The position numbers and the translations under genes are program-made. From the NCBI GenBank assembly GCA_946886675.1, contig CAMPIZ010000141.1, positions 1-5,527 of the forward strand: DNA of 5,527 bases, written 5' to 3'. Below, piece by piece: positions 1 to 5,527 of this stretch; position 1 is the first letter of the stretch, and every line of letters starts with the position of its first letter. The notes under the pieces were generated by a model that did not search any database, was not told where the DNA came from, and saw nothing but the letters and a program-made list of their open reading frames with translations. Source of the DNA: an uncultured Flavobacterium sp. (GTDB lineage: Bacteria; Bacteroidota; Bacteroidia; Flavobacteriales; Flavobacteriaceae).

Positions 1-854
1 AATCTGAAGAAGGCGACGATATTCGTGGTACTTTTACCAATGAGGAAAAAGGCATAAATAATACTGTTACTATTACTCCTTCGATATTTAAAACTAAAAC
101 CGTAGGTAAAAAATTCATCGGTAAAAAAGTGGGCGATGTAGTTACTGTTTCTACAAAAGGCCTGTTTGATGATGACCACAAACTTATGGAATACCTTAAA
201 GTAGATCATGATGATGTTCATGGCCTTGAGGTAGATGTTAACTTTACAATTGAAGAAATAAACACTACTGAAAAAGCAGAGCTTAATCAGGAGTTATTTG
301 ATAAGCTTTTTGGAGAAGGCAATGTGACTTCTGTAGAGCAGCTTAAAGAAAAAATAAAAGAGGATGCAGAACAGCAGTTTGCCACACAAGCAGACCAGAA
401 GTTTCTTAACGATGTAACTGAGTCCCTTATTGAAAATACTAAGTTTGAACTTCCTGCAGAATTCCTTAAAAAGTGGATTCAGACAGTAGGTGAAAACCCA
501 CTTACTGCTGAGCAGGCTGAAGAGGAATATGCAAAATCAGAAAAAGGACTTCGTTACCAGTTAATAGAGGGTAAAGTTATTACAGAGAACAATCTTCAGA
601 TAACTTTTGACGATCTTAAAGCATATACTGCTGAGGTTATTAAAAAGCAAATGGCACAATTTGGCCAGATGAACCCAACTAATGCTGATGTAGACAGCAT
701 TGTTACAAGGGTGCTTTCTAACAAAGATGAAGTTAAGAGGCTTTCTGAGCAGGTAATGAGCGAAAAAATGCTTAACCTGTTTAAAGATAAGGTGAAAGTA
801 AAAGAGAAAGAAGTTACTTATCAGGATTTTATCAAGGAAATGTATGGAGAATAA
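1..854 (+). CDS. tig: Trigger factor, ribosome-associated chaperone (5' end outside window)
   Basis: Trigger factor binds the ribosome near the exit tunnel and shields nascent chains in the cytoplasm. The frame is open from base 3 (first full codon) to the TAA at 852-854, giving 283 visible residues. The family is usually about 430-450 residues, so the N-terminal ribosome-binding domain and the start lie upstream. Visible residues 1 to about 75 correspond to the FKBP-like PPIase domain. It is recognisable by the IGKKVGD segment, which aligns with the I-x-G-x-x-x-G turn of the E. coli protein, but is otherwise divergent. The rest is the helical, Lys/Glu-rich C-terminal chaperone domain, with the family-like ELNQELFDKLFGEGNV segment at its start and the ending YQDFIKEMYGE. 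The GTG at 129 is an internal codon, not the start. Position directly before clpP and clpX is the classic arrangement and supports the call. Function is by family; reduced isomerase activity is inferred. Confidence 0.95.
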   Translation, partial: SEEGDDIRGTFTNEEKGINNTVTITPSIFKTKTVGKKFIGKKVGDVVTVSTKGLFDDDHKLMEYLKVDHDDVHGLEVDVNFTIEEINTTEKAELNQELFDKLFGEGNVTSVEQLKEKIKEDAEQQFATQADQKFLNDVTESLIENTKFELPAEFLKKWIQTVGENPLTAEQAEEEYAKSEKGLRYQLIEGKVITENNLQITFDDLKAYTAEVIKKQMAQFGQMNPTNADVDSIVTRVLSNKDEVKRLSEQVMSEKMLNLFKDKVKVKEKEVTYQDFIKEMYGE

Positions 855-872
855 AATCTCGTGAAAAATGAG

Positions 873-880
873 TATATTTG
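873..880 (+). promoter_or_regulatory. Possible -7 element of a clpP promoter
   Basis: TATATTTG matches the Bacteroidota -7 consensus TAnnTTTG exactly. No TTG or TTTG sits 17-23 bases upstream, so support is weak. It directly abuts the left arm of the tig terminator. A transcript starting a few bases downstream would lack most of that arm and would not fold the terminator, which would suit a clpP promoter. An 8-base match in A/T-rich DNA can arise by chance. Confidence 0.3.
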
Positions 881-911
881 AGCGTCAGGACATCAAGCCC
901 TGACGCTTTTT
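881..911 (+). terminator. Rho-independent terminator after tig
   Basis: A perfect 9-bp stem pairs AGCGTCAGG (881-889) with CCTGACGCT (899-907) around a 9-base loop. A short T run (907-911) follows. It lies 26 bases after the tig stop codon, so tig and clpP are probably at least partly separate transcripts. The short T run suggests that termination may be incomplete. Confidence 0.75.
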
Positions 912-947
912 GTTTCTCAAACTACATTAAAAAAATCTGAAAAAACT

Positions 948-1622
948 ATGAATTACGGTAAAGAATTTAAAAAGTATGCCACAAAGCATCACGGCATAAA
1001 TAATCTATACTACGATAAAATTGTAAGCAGGGTAACACCTATGGGTATGACTCCTTACATTATGGAAGAACGCCAGATGAACGTAGCTCAGCTGGATGTT
1101 TTTTCGCGCCTTATGATGGACAGGATTATCTTTTTAGGCACTGGGATAGACGACCAGGTGGCTAACATTGTACAGGCACAGCTTCTTTTTCTTGAAAGTA
1201 CAGACGCATCAAAAGATATACAAATATATATTAACTCTCCGGGCGGAAGTGTATACGCAGGTTTAGGCATGTATGATACCATGCAGTACATAAGGCCTGA
1301 TGTAGCTACTATTTGTACCGGTATGGCTGCTTCTATGGGGGCAGTATTGCTTTGTGCAGGTGCCGATGGTAAGCGTTCTGCACTGCCTCATGCCAGGGTT
1401 ATGATTCATCAGCCATCGGGAGGTGCGCAGGGTGTAGCTACCGATATGGAGATAAACCTTAGGGAGATGCTGAAATTAAAAGAAGAGTTATACCATATAA
1501 TTGCCAAACACTCTAAGCAGGATTATGAAAAGGTGTATAAAGACAGTGAGAGGGATTACTGGATGAAAGCGCCTGAAGCTAAGGAGTATGGCATGATTGA
1601 TGAGGTATTGATAAGAGAATAA
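948..1622 (+). CDS. clpP: ATP-dependent Clp protease proteolytic subunit
   Basis: ClpP is the serine peptidase (family S14) whose two stacked heptameric rings degrade proteins threaded in by ClpX. The 224-residue product carries the full catalytic triad: Ser129 in TGMAASMG, His154 in VMIHQPSGG and Asp203 in SERDYW. The spacings (25 and 49 residues) are the same as Ser97/His122/Asp171 of mature E. coli ClpP. The substrate-groove segment [12 protein letters not shown] (94-105) is intact. About 30 residues precede the region that aligns with the E. coli N terminus, so a longer propeptide or lead is likely. Met32 or Met34 are alternative starts, but the ATG at 948 is preferred because the reading frame upstream of Met32 looks like coding sequence. 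The leader before it is A-rich without a Shine-Dalgarno sequence, as is usual in this phylum. clpX follows after 64 bases without a hairpin, so the two are probably co-transcribed. Confidence 0.97.
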   Translation: MNYGKEFKKYATKHHGINNLYYDKIVSRVTPMGMTPYIMEERQMNVAQLDVFSRLMMDRIIFLGTGIDDQVANIVQAQLLFLESTDASKDIQIYINSPGGSVYAGLGMYDTMQYIRPDVATICTGMAASMGAVLLCAGADGKRSALPHARVMIHQPSGGAQGVATDMEINLREMLKLKEELYHIIAKHSKQDYEKVYKDSERDYWMKAPEAKEYGMIDEVLIRE

Positions 1623-1632
1623 AATAAAAATA

Positions 1633-1666
1633 TTTGCGTTTACTAAGAGCATTAATACTGCTTTTG
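1633..1666 (+). promoter_or_regulatory. Weak candidate internal promoter for clpX
   Basis: In the clpP-clpX gap, TTTG (1633-1636) is followed after 22 bases by TGCTTTTG (1659-1666). This matches the Bacteroidota -33 TTTG and, with one mismatch, the -7 TAnnTTTG at an acceptable spacing. It would start a transcript about 15 bases before the clpX ATG. The mismatch falls in the usually conserved TA, so this is only a possibility. Confidence 0.2.
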
Positions 1667-1686
1667 GTAAACCACAATTAAAATTT

Positions 1687-2919
1687 ATGGCTAAAGAAAT
1701 ATTAGAATGTTCTTTTTGCGGCAGGAAAAAGCCTGAAACAAATCTGCTTATTGCCGGGATAAATGCCCATATATGCGATCGCTGTATAGAGCAGGCGCAT
1801 GGTATTGTACTGGAAGAATTAAGACAAAGCGGATCATCCGCGCTGTCGGCAGAGCTGGAGCTTAAAAGGCCAAAAGAAATCAGGACTTTTCTGGATCAAT
1901 ATGTAATAGGGCAGGACCAGACGAAAAAAGTGCTTTCTGTTGCGGTATATAACCACTACAAAAGGCTTATGCAGCAACAGGACGAAGATGGAGTGGAGAT
2001 AGAAAAGAGCAATATTCTTATGGTTGGGCAAACCGGTACAGGTAAAACACTTGTAGCAAAAACCATTGCCCGTATGCTTAATGTACCGCTTACTATTGTA
2101 GATGCTACGGTATTAACCGAAGCAGGCTACGTGGGTGAGGATGTAGAAAGCATTCTTACACGTTTACTGCAGGCCGCTGATTATGATGTGAAAAAGGCAG
2201 AAAGGGGTATTGTTTTTATTGATGAGATAGATAAAATAGCCCGTAAAAGCGATAATCCATCTATAACACGTGATGTATCCGGGGAAGGGGTTCAGCAGGC
2301 TTTATTGAAATTGCTTGAAGGAACGGTTGTAAATGTTCCGCCAAAAGGAGGAAGAAAACACCCTGACCAAAAGTTTATTGAGGTTAATACACAGGATATA
2401 CTGTTTATAGCCGGAGGAGCTTTTGACGGTATAGAGCGTGTTATTTCCAAAAGACTTAACCGTCAGGCTGTAGGTTACAGCACATCAAGGAATATTGATA
2501 ATATCGATAATGATAATCTGTTGCAGTACATCATACCTAAAGATGTAAAGGATTTTGGCCTTATACCCGAAATTATAGGAAGGCTTCCCGTGCTTACGCA
2601 TATGGATCCGCTGGACAGGGATACGTTGCGTGCTATTTTAACAGAGCCTAAAAATGCATTGGTAAAGCAGTATAAAAAACTGTTTGCTATGGATGATGTG
2701 GAACTTACGGTTACAGATGATGCACTTGATTATATTGTAGACAAGGCTTTAGAATATAAGCTTGGGGCAAGAGGGCTTCGTTCATTATGTGAAGCTATAT
2801 TAAATGAGGCTATGTATGAATTGCCGGGGTCTGATGAAAAAGAACTGAGTATAGACAGGGATTATGTGGAGCACCACCTTAACAAAACGCTTTTAAAGCG
2901 CCTTAAAGCTGCTTCCTAA
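1687..2919 (+). CDS. clpX: ATP-dependent Clp protease ATP-binding subunit ClpX
   Basis: ClpX is the AAA+ hexamer that recognises, unfolds and feeds substrates into ClpP. The 410-residue length is typical. The N-terminal zinc-binding dimerisation domain has Cys8, Cys11, Cys30 and Cys33. The AAA+ module shows Walker A GQTGTGKT (114-121), the pore-1 loop GYVG (147-150), Walker B IVFIDE (175-180, Glu180), the RKH pore loop (223-225), the arginine finger Arg299 in [10 protein letters not shown], and the sensor-2 motif GARGLR (360-365, Arg362). The ClpP-contacting IGF tripeptide of E. coli appears as VGY at 262-264, a conservative change in the same position. The ATG follows an A/T-rich leader (CACAATTAAAATTT) with no Shine-Dalgarno sequence. 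It lies 64 bases after clpP in the same direction and ends 4 bases before a strong hairpin, so it closes the cluster. Confidence 0.98.
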   Translation: MAKEILECSFCGRKKPETNLLIAGINAHICDRCIEQAHGIVLEELRQSGSSALSAELELKRPKEIRTFLDQYVIGQDQTKKVLSVAVYNHYKRLMQQQDEDGVEIEKSNILMVGQTGTGKTLVAKTIARMLNVPLTIVDATVLTEAGYVGEDVESILTRLLQAADYDVKKAERGIVFIDEIDKIARKSDNPSITRDVSGEGVQQALLKLLEGTVVNVPPKGGRKHPDQKFIEVNTQDILFIAGGAFDGIERVISKRLNRQAVGYSTSRNIDNIDNDNLLQYIIPKDVKDFGLIPEIIGRLPVLTHMDPLDRDTLRAILTEPKNALVKQYKKLFAMDDVELTVTDDALDYIVDKALEYKLGARGLRSLCEAILNEAMYELPGSDEKELSIDRDYVEHHLNKTLLKRLKAAS

Positions 2920-2923
2920 ACAT

Positions 2924-2953
2924 AAAAAAGGCTGCCATTTGGCAGCCTTTTTT
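2924..2953. terminator. Bidirectional terminator between clpX and the small lipoprotein gene
   Basis: A 13-bp perfect stem pairs AAAAAAGGCTGCC (2924-2936) with GGCAGCCTTTTTT (2941-2953) around the 4-base loop ATTT. Because the arm contains A6 on the left and T6 on the right, it ends in a U tract when read on either strand. It lies 4 bases after the clpX stop (+) and 1 base after the stop of the minus-strand gene, so it serves both convergent units. Confidence 0.93.
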
Positions 2954-2954
2954 A

Positions 2955-3107
2955 TTATACGTCTTTTTTATAGTCCGTTAGCTCAGTATTGGGCTTTTTC
3001 TCAGGTGCTTCACAAAATCTTCTTCCGTGGCAGCCCAGTCTTTTAGGCCCGCAGGAAGTAAGCAGTATTAATGCAGCACCCAACCCTGCAATGTAAATCC
3101 TCTTCAT
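2955..3107 (-). CDS. Small putative lipoprotein, 50 aa, function unknown
   Basis: This minus-strand frame runs from ATG (3107-3105) to TAA (2957-2955). The product starts with a short basic N terminus (MKR), a hydrophobic core (residues 4-16, IYIAGLGAALILL) and a lipobox LTSC with Cys19 as the predicted lipidated residue. This fits signal peptidase II processing. The mature part would be only 32 residues, with a basic start (GPKRLG), two more cysteines (Cys26, Cys32 around HGRRF) and a charged tail ending DYKKDV. No run of acidic residues follows Cys19, so I see no flavobacterial surface-export signal, and a periplasm-facing location is more likely. Support comes from the clean signal sequence, a perfect -7 element upstream, an AAGGA purine stretch just before the ATG, and a terminator directly after the stop. 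I do not recognise a named family. It is short enough to be missed by gene finders. Confidence 0.72.
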   Translation of the reverse strand: MKRIYIAGLGAALILLTSCGPKRLGCHGRRFCEAPEKKPNTELTDYKKDV

Positions 3108-3131
3108 TTATCCTTTTCGTTTAATTTGGTA

Positions 3132-3139
3132 CAAAGATA
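3132..3139 (-). promoter_or_regulatory. Putative -7 promoter element of the small lipoprotein gene
   Basis: Read on the minus strand, these bases are TATCTTTG, an exact match to the Bacteroidota -7 consensus TAnnTTTG. The element lies 24 bases before the lipoprotein ATG and within the 75-base gap after the GH3 stop. No clear TTG occurs 17-23 bases further upstream. There is no hairpin between the GH3 stop and this gene, so read-through from GH3 may also contribute to its expression. Confidence 0.5.
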
Positions 3140-3182
3140 GTGTTTAAACGATAAAGTGCTCATTTTATTGTTGTTAAATAAA

Positions 3183-4712
3183 TTAAGCAGGGATATCAGC
3201 TGTCTGCATGGCCTTAAGTTGTTCTATGTAATGCCTTTCGTTAGAAAGCCTTGGTATCTTGTGCTGCCCGCCCAGTTTATCCTGTGCTTTAAGCCAGTCA
3301 TAAAATAGCTTAGGCCTTGCAACATTTAAAACAAGCGGGTTTAATGTCATATTGTTGTAGCGCTTTGCTTCGTAATCAGAATTTAACGATTGTAATGCTT
3401 CATCAAGCAACTGCCTGAAATTGTCCACATTTTCCGGATGTTTTCCAAACTCGATTATCCACTCATGTGCGCCTTTTTCTCTTCCTTCCATAAAAATTGG
3501 CGCTACGGTATAATCGGCAACTTCAGCTCCGGTAAGCTTACAGGCTTTGGCAATAGCCCTGTCGGTATTCTCTACCATAAGCTCTTCGCCAAAAACGTTT
3601 ATGTGGTGTTTGGTGCGGCCTGTAACTTTTATCCTGTATGGGTTTAATGATGTAAAACGCACGGTATCGCCTATAAGATACCTCCATAACCCGGAATTCG
3701 TGGTTATAAGCACCGCATAATTTTTATTAAGCTCTACGTCGGCCAGCCTTACAGCTTTCTGGTTAGGGCTGCCAAAACTGTCCATAGGTATAAACTCATA
3801 AAAAATGCCATAGTCCAGCATCAGTAACAGTTCGTTACTGTCGTTAGAGTCCTGTATGGCAAAAAAGCCCTCTGAGGCATTATATATTTCATAATAGCGA
3901 AAATCGTTTTGCGGCAGTATTTTTTTATACTGCTCGCGGTAAGGCTCAAAGCTTACCCCGCCATGAAAATATACTTCTACATTAGGCCATATTTCGTGCA
4001 GGTTACTGTTTCCGGTTTCTTCCAGTATCCTGTTCATCAGTACCAGCATCCACGACGGAACTCCGGCAAAACTGGTTACATTTTCATTTACAGTTTCTTT
4101 TACAATGGCGGCAAGTTTGGTTTCCCACTCGCTCATTAACGATACTTTATTGCTGGGTGTACTGCTAAACTCTGCCCACATAGGCATGTTTTCAATCAGT
4201 ATGGCAGAAAGGTCGCCAAAAAAGGTATTATTATCCTCATATAGCTGCTTGCTGCCCCCCAGGCGAAGACTTTTTCCGGTAAATAGCTGCGAGTCTTCGT
4301 TATTATTTAGATAAAGGCAAAGCAGGTCTTTTGCTGCTTTATAATGGCAGTCTTCAAGTGCCTCGCTGCTTACGGGTATAAATTTACTTTTGGCATTTGT
4401 GGTACCGCTGGATTTTGCAAACCACTTAATTTGTGTTGGCCAGAAAACATTTTGTTCTCCCCTGCGTGTTTGCTCAATAAGCGGTTCCAGGTCTTCGTAT
4501 GTAGAAATAGGGATCCTTTCGGCAAATGTGCTGTAATTCCTGATAGAAGTAAAGCCATATTTTTTTCCGATATGGGTTCCTTCTGCACTTCGCAAAAGGT
4601 TTTGAAGCAATTCTTCCTGTACTTCATTTGGGTATTTAAGGAACAGTTCTATCTGGTGGATCCTTTTCTTTAAAATCCATGAAGCAACCGAATTGATAAT
4701 CGCCAAAGCCAT
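3183..4712 (-). CDS. GH3 family acyl-adenylating (acyl-acid amido synthetase-like) protein
   Basis: The 509-residue product belongs to the GH3 family (named after plant auxin-responsive genes), a branch of the ANL adenylate-forming enzymes. Plant members activate a carboxylic acid with ATP and join it to an amino acid; the substrate of bacteroidete members is not known. The three family ATP/AMP-binding motifs are visible: the P-loop-like SSGTTNAKSKFIPVS (101-115), YNASEGFF (277-284), and the WRYLIGDTVRF region (343-353, Asp349) followed by VTGRTKHHINVFGEEL (363-378). Near the C terminus, GGQHKIPRLS carries Lys485, in the place of the K-x-P-R lysine of the mobile C-terminal domain. There is no signal peptide of note, so it is probably cytoplasmic. 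The length is normal and no motif is broken. It is divergent from the DUF2797 gene, and the two starts are 41 bases apart. The ATG at 4712 is chosen because it is the first in frame and sits just after the A/T-rich promoter gap. Confidence 0.93.
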   Translation of the reverse strand: MALAIINSVASWILKKRIHQIELFLKYPNEVQEELLQNLLRSAEGTHIGKKYGFTSIRNYSTFAERIPISTYEDLEPLIEQTRRGEQNVFWPTQIKWFAKSSGTTNAKSKFIPVSSEALEDCHYKAAKDLLCLYLNNNEDSQLFTGKSLRLGGSKQLYEDNNTFFGDLSAILIENMPMWAEFSSTPSNKVSLMSEWETKLAAIVKETVNENVTSFAGVPSWMLVLMNRILEETGNSNLHEIWPNVEVYFHGGVSFEPYREQYKKILPQNDFRYYEIYNASEGFFAIQDSNDSNELLLMLDYGIFYEFIPMDSFGSPNQKAVRLADVELNKNYAVLITTNSGLWRYLIGDTVRFTSLNPYRIKVTGRTKHHINVFGEELMVENTDRAIAKACKLTGAEVADYTVAPIFMEGREKGAHEWIIEFGKHPENVDNFRQLLDEALQSLNSDYEAKRYNNMTLNPLVLNVARPKLFYDWLKAQDKLGGQHKIPRLSNERHYIEQLKAMQTADIPA

Positions 4713-4718
4713 ATTTTA

Positions 4719-4745
4719 TAGTATCTTTATGCCATAAAAATACTA
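4719..4745. promoter_or_regulatory. 27-base near-perfect palindrome in the divergent GH3/DUF2797 promoter gap
   Basis: TAGTATCTTTATG (4719-4731) and CATAAAAATACTA (4733-4745) are inverted copies around C4732, with 12 of 13 positions pairing (mismatch 4725/4739). Each half contains a one-mismatch match to the -7 element TAnnTTTG: TATCTTTA at 4722-4729 on the plus strand, and TATTTTTA at 4742-4735 on the minus strand. The two would face one another. The symmetry could be a dimeric repressor's operator or simply two overlapping promoters. No good -33 TTG lies at the right distance on either side. Confidence 0.45.
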
Positions 4746-4753
4746 AATTTTCC

Positions 4754-5527
4754 ATGCAATACGAAGGTGTTTTAACAAAAATGCAGACCGAACCTGGCAG
4801 CCCCATACAATATTATCTGGTGTTTGAAAATAGTTTTTTAAATATGAACCAGTTGCTGGGCAAAGACTTTGAGATTAATTTTCAGGGTTTTAAATGCCTT
4901 AACTGTAGTAAAAAGAAAAAAATATACAGAATGGGGTTTTGCTATGATTGTTTTTACAACATACCGGAGGCAGGCGACTGGATAATGAGGCCTGAGCTTA
5001 GTACAGCCCATTTGGGGGTAGCGGACAGAGATCTTGCTTTTGAGCAAAAAGTACAATTACAGCCTCATGTGGTTTATGTGGCCGCTTCAAGCGATATGAA
5101 AGTAGGAGTAACCCGAAAAACCCAGGTACCTACCCGCTGGATAGATCAGGGAGCATCATTTGCGGCTCCTATAATCGAAGTGCCTAACCGTTACCTTGCC
5201 GGAATAACGGAAGTTGCCCTTAAAAATCATTTCTCGGATAAAATTAACTGGAAAAAAATGCTGGTTAATGATACACCTCCTATAGACCTTTTAGTAAGAA
5301 GAAAAGAGATGCGTGAGCTTCTGCCGGATGAAGTAAGGCAGTATTTTGAAACTACTGAAGAAAAACTATATACACTTGAGTATCCTGTGTTAGAATATCC
5401 TAAAAAAATAAGCAGCCTTAATCTTAATACTACACCGTTATACAGTGGTAAGCTTACAGGGATAAAAGGGCAGTATCTTATTTTTGAAGATGGTACCTTA
5501 TTTAATGTAAGGGCTTATGAAGGTTTT
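4754..5527 (+). CDS. DUF2797 family protein (3' end outside window)
   Basis: The frame is open from ATG 4754 to the window end (258 codons, no stop). This is about the full length of the DUF2797 family as I know it, so only a few residues are likely missing. Residues 1-45 form a beta-rich start (MQYEGVLTKM, then YYLVFENSF). Four cysteines follow as C48-x2-C51 and C63-x2-C66, a zinc-ribbon-like site. Residues 106-160 (VVYVAASSDMKVGVTR, then PTRWIDQGA with Arg128, then ITEVALKNHF with Glu153) have the order and spacing of GIY-YIG-type domains: a first strand, a V-G-V strand in place of YIG, an Arg helix, then a Glu helix. The last part (YSGKLTGIKGQYLIFEDGTLFNVRAYEGF, 230-258) repeats the tone of the N-terminal strand region. 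There is no signal peptide, so it is probably cytoplasmic. The function is not established. It is divergent from GH3, which could mean shared control. Family assignment is from memory of its pattern. Confidence 0.8.
   Translation, partial: MQYEGVLTKMQTEPGSPIQYYLVFENSFLNMNQLLGKDFEINFQGFKCLNCSKKKKIYRMGFCYDCFYNIPEAGDWIMRPELSTAHLGVADRDLAFEQKVQLQPHVVYVAASSDMKVGVTRKTQVPTRWIDQGASFAAPIIEVPNRYLAGITEVALKNHFSDKINWKKMLVNDTPPIDLLVRRKEMRELLPDEVRQYFETTEEKLYTLEYPVLEYPKKISSLNLNTTPLYSGKLTGIKGQYLIFEDGTLFNVRAYEGF

Noticed and set aside
129..131. GTG as a possible start codon
   Set aside because: The trigger factor frame is open and protein-like upstream to the window edge, so this is an internal valine.
1088..1291. 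Minus-strand open frame inside clpP, and a similar one at 1834-2031 inside clpX
   Set aside because: Both lie wholly antisense to strongly conserved genes, show no recognisable domain, and have no promoter or leader of their own.
3142..3149. GTTTAAAC perfect 8-base palindrome
   Set aside because: It is short, single-copy and in A/T-rich intergenic DNA, with no repeat or partner. It is likely to be chance.
3438..4673. Several plus-strand open frames and one minus-strand frame within the GH3 gene
   Set aside because: All overlap the intact GH3 reading frame in other frames. Their translations look like shadow sequence with no domain.
4713..4753. Search for complete -33/-7 promoters in the divergent gap
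   Set aside because: Only one-mismatch -7 elements were found. The nearest TTG on each strand is at the wrong spacing (26 and 14 bases), so I list the palindrome rather than two promoters.
4838..5056. Minus-strand open frame of 72 codons inside the DUF2797 gene
   Set aside because: It is antisense to a long coding frame with family-like motifs, and it has no independent support.
1..5527. Mobile element, CRISPR, tRNA/rRNA or riboswitch
   Set aside because: No transposase, terminal repeats, spaced direct repeats, cloverleaf or conserved aptamer was seen. The gaps are short and accounted for by terminators and promoter regions.

Overview
The window looks like core chromosome of a flavobacterium-like member of the Bacteroidota. 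The evidence is the A/T-rich DNA, the A-rich leaders with almost no Shine-Dalgarno sequences, several matches to the Bacteroidota -7 element TAnnTTTG, and the character of the proteins: a bacteroidete-type trigger factor, a ClpP with a long N-terminal lead, a bacterial GH3 protein and a DUF2797 protein. Genus-level placement is inference.

Left part (1-2953, + strand): the 3' two thirds of tig (trigger factor), a hairpin terminator, clpP, a 64-base gap, clpX, and a strong hairpin terminator. This is the widespread tig-clpP-clpX proteostasis cluster. Trigger factor binds nascent chains at the ribosome exit. ClpX (hexameric AAA+ unfoldase) and ClpP (tetradecameric serine peptidase) form the ATP-dependent ClpXP protease. 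All key catalytic residues of ClpP and ClpX are present.

Middle part (2924-3182): the hairpin after clpX has an A6 tract on one side and a T6 tract on the other, so it can end transcription from both directions. One base beyond it ends a very small minus-strand gene (2955-3107, 50 codons) that encodes a putative lipoprotein. It has its own perfect TAnnTTTG element.

Right part (3183-5527): a minus-strand GH3-family acyl-adenylating enzyme (509 aa) is divergent from a plus-strand DUF2797 gene that runs off the window end. The DUF2797 protein has a four-cysteine zinc-ribbon-like motif followed by a segment that resembles the GIY-YIG fold. Only 41 bases separate the two start codons, and a 27-base near-perfect palindrome fills most of that gap.

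I see no mobile element, CRISPR array, RNA gene or defence island. Nothing here amounts to a clearly new system. The items most worth a second look are the DUF2797 protein, the palindrome in the divergent promoter region, and the small lipoprotein gene.
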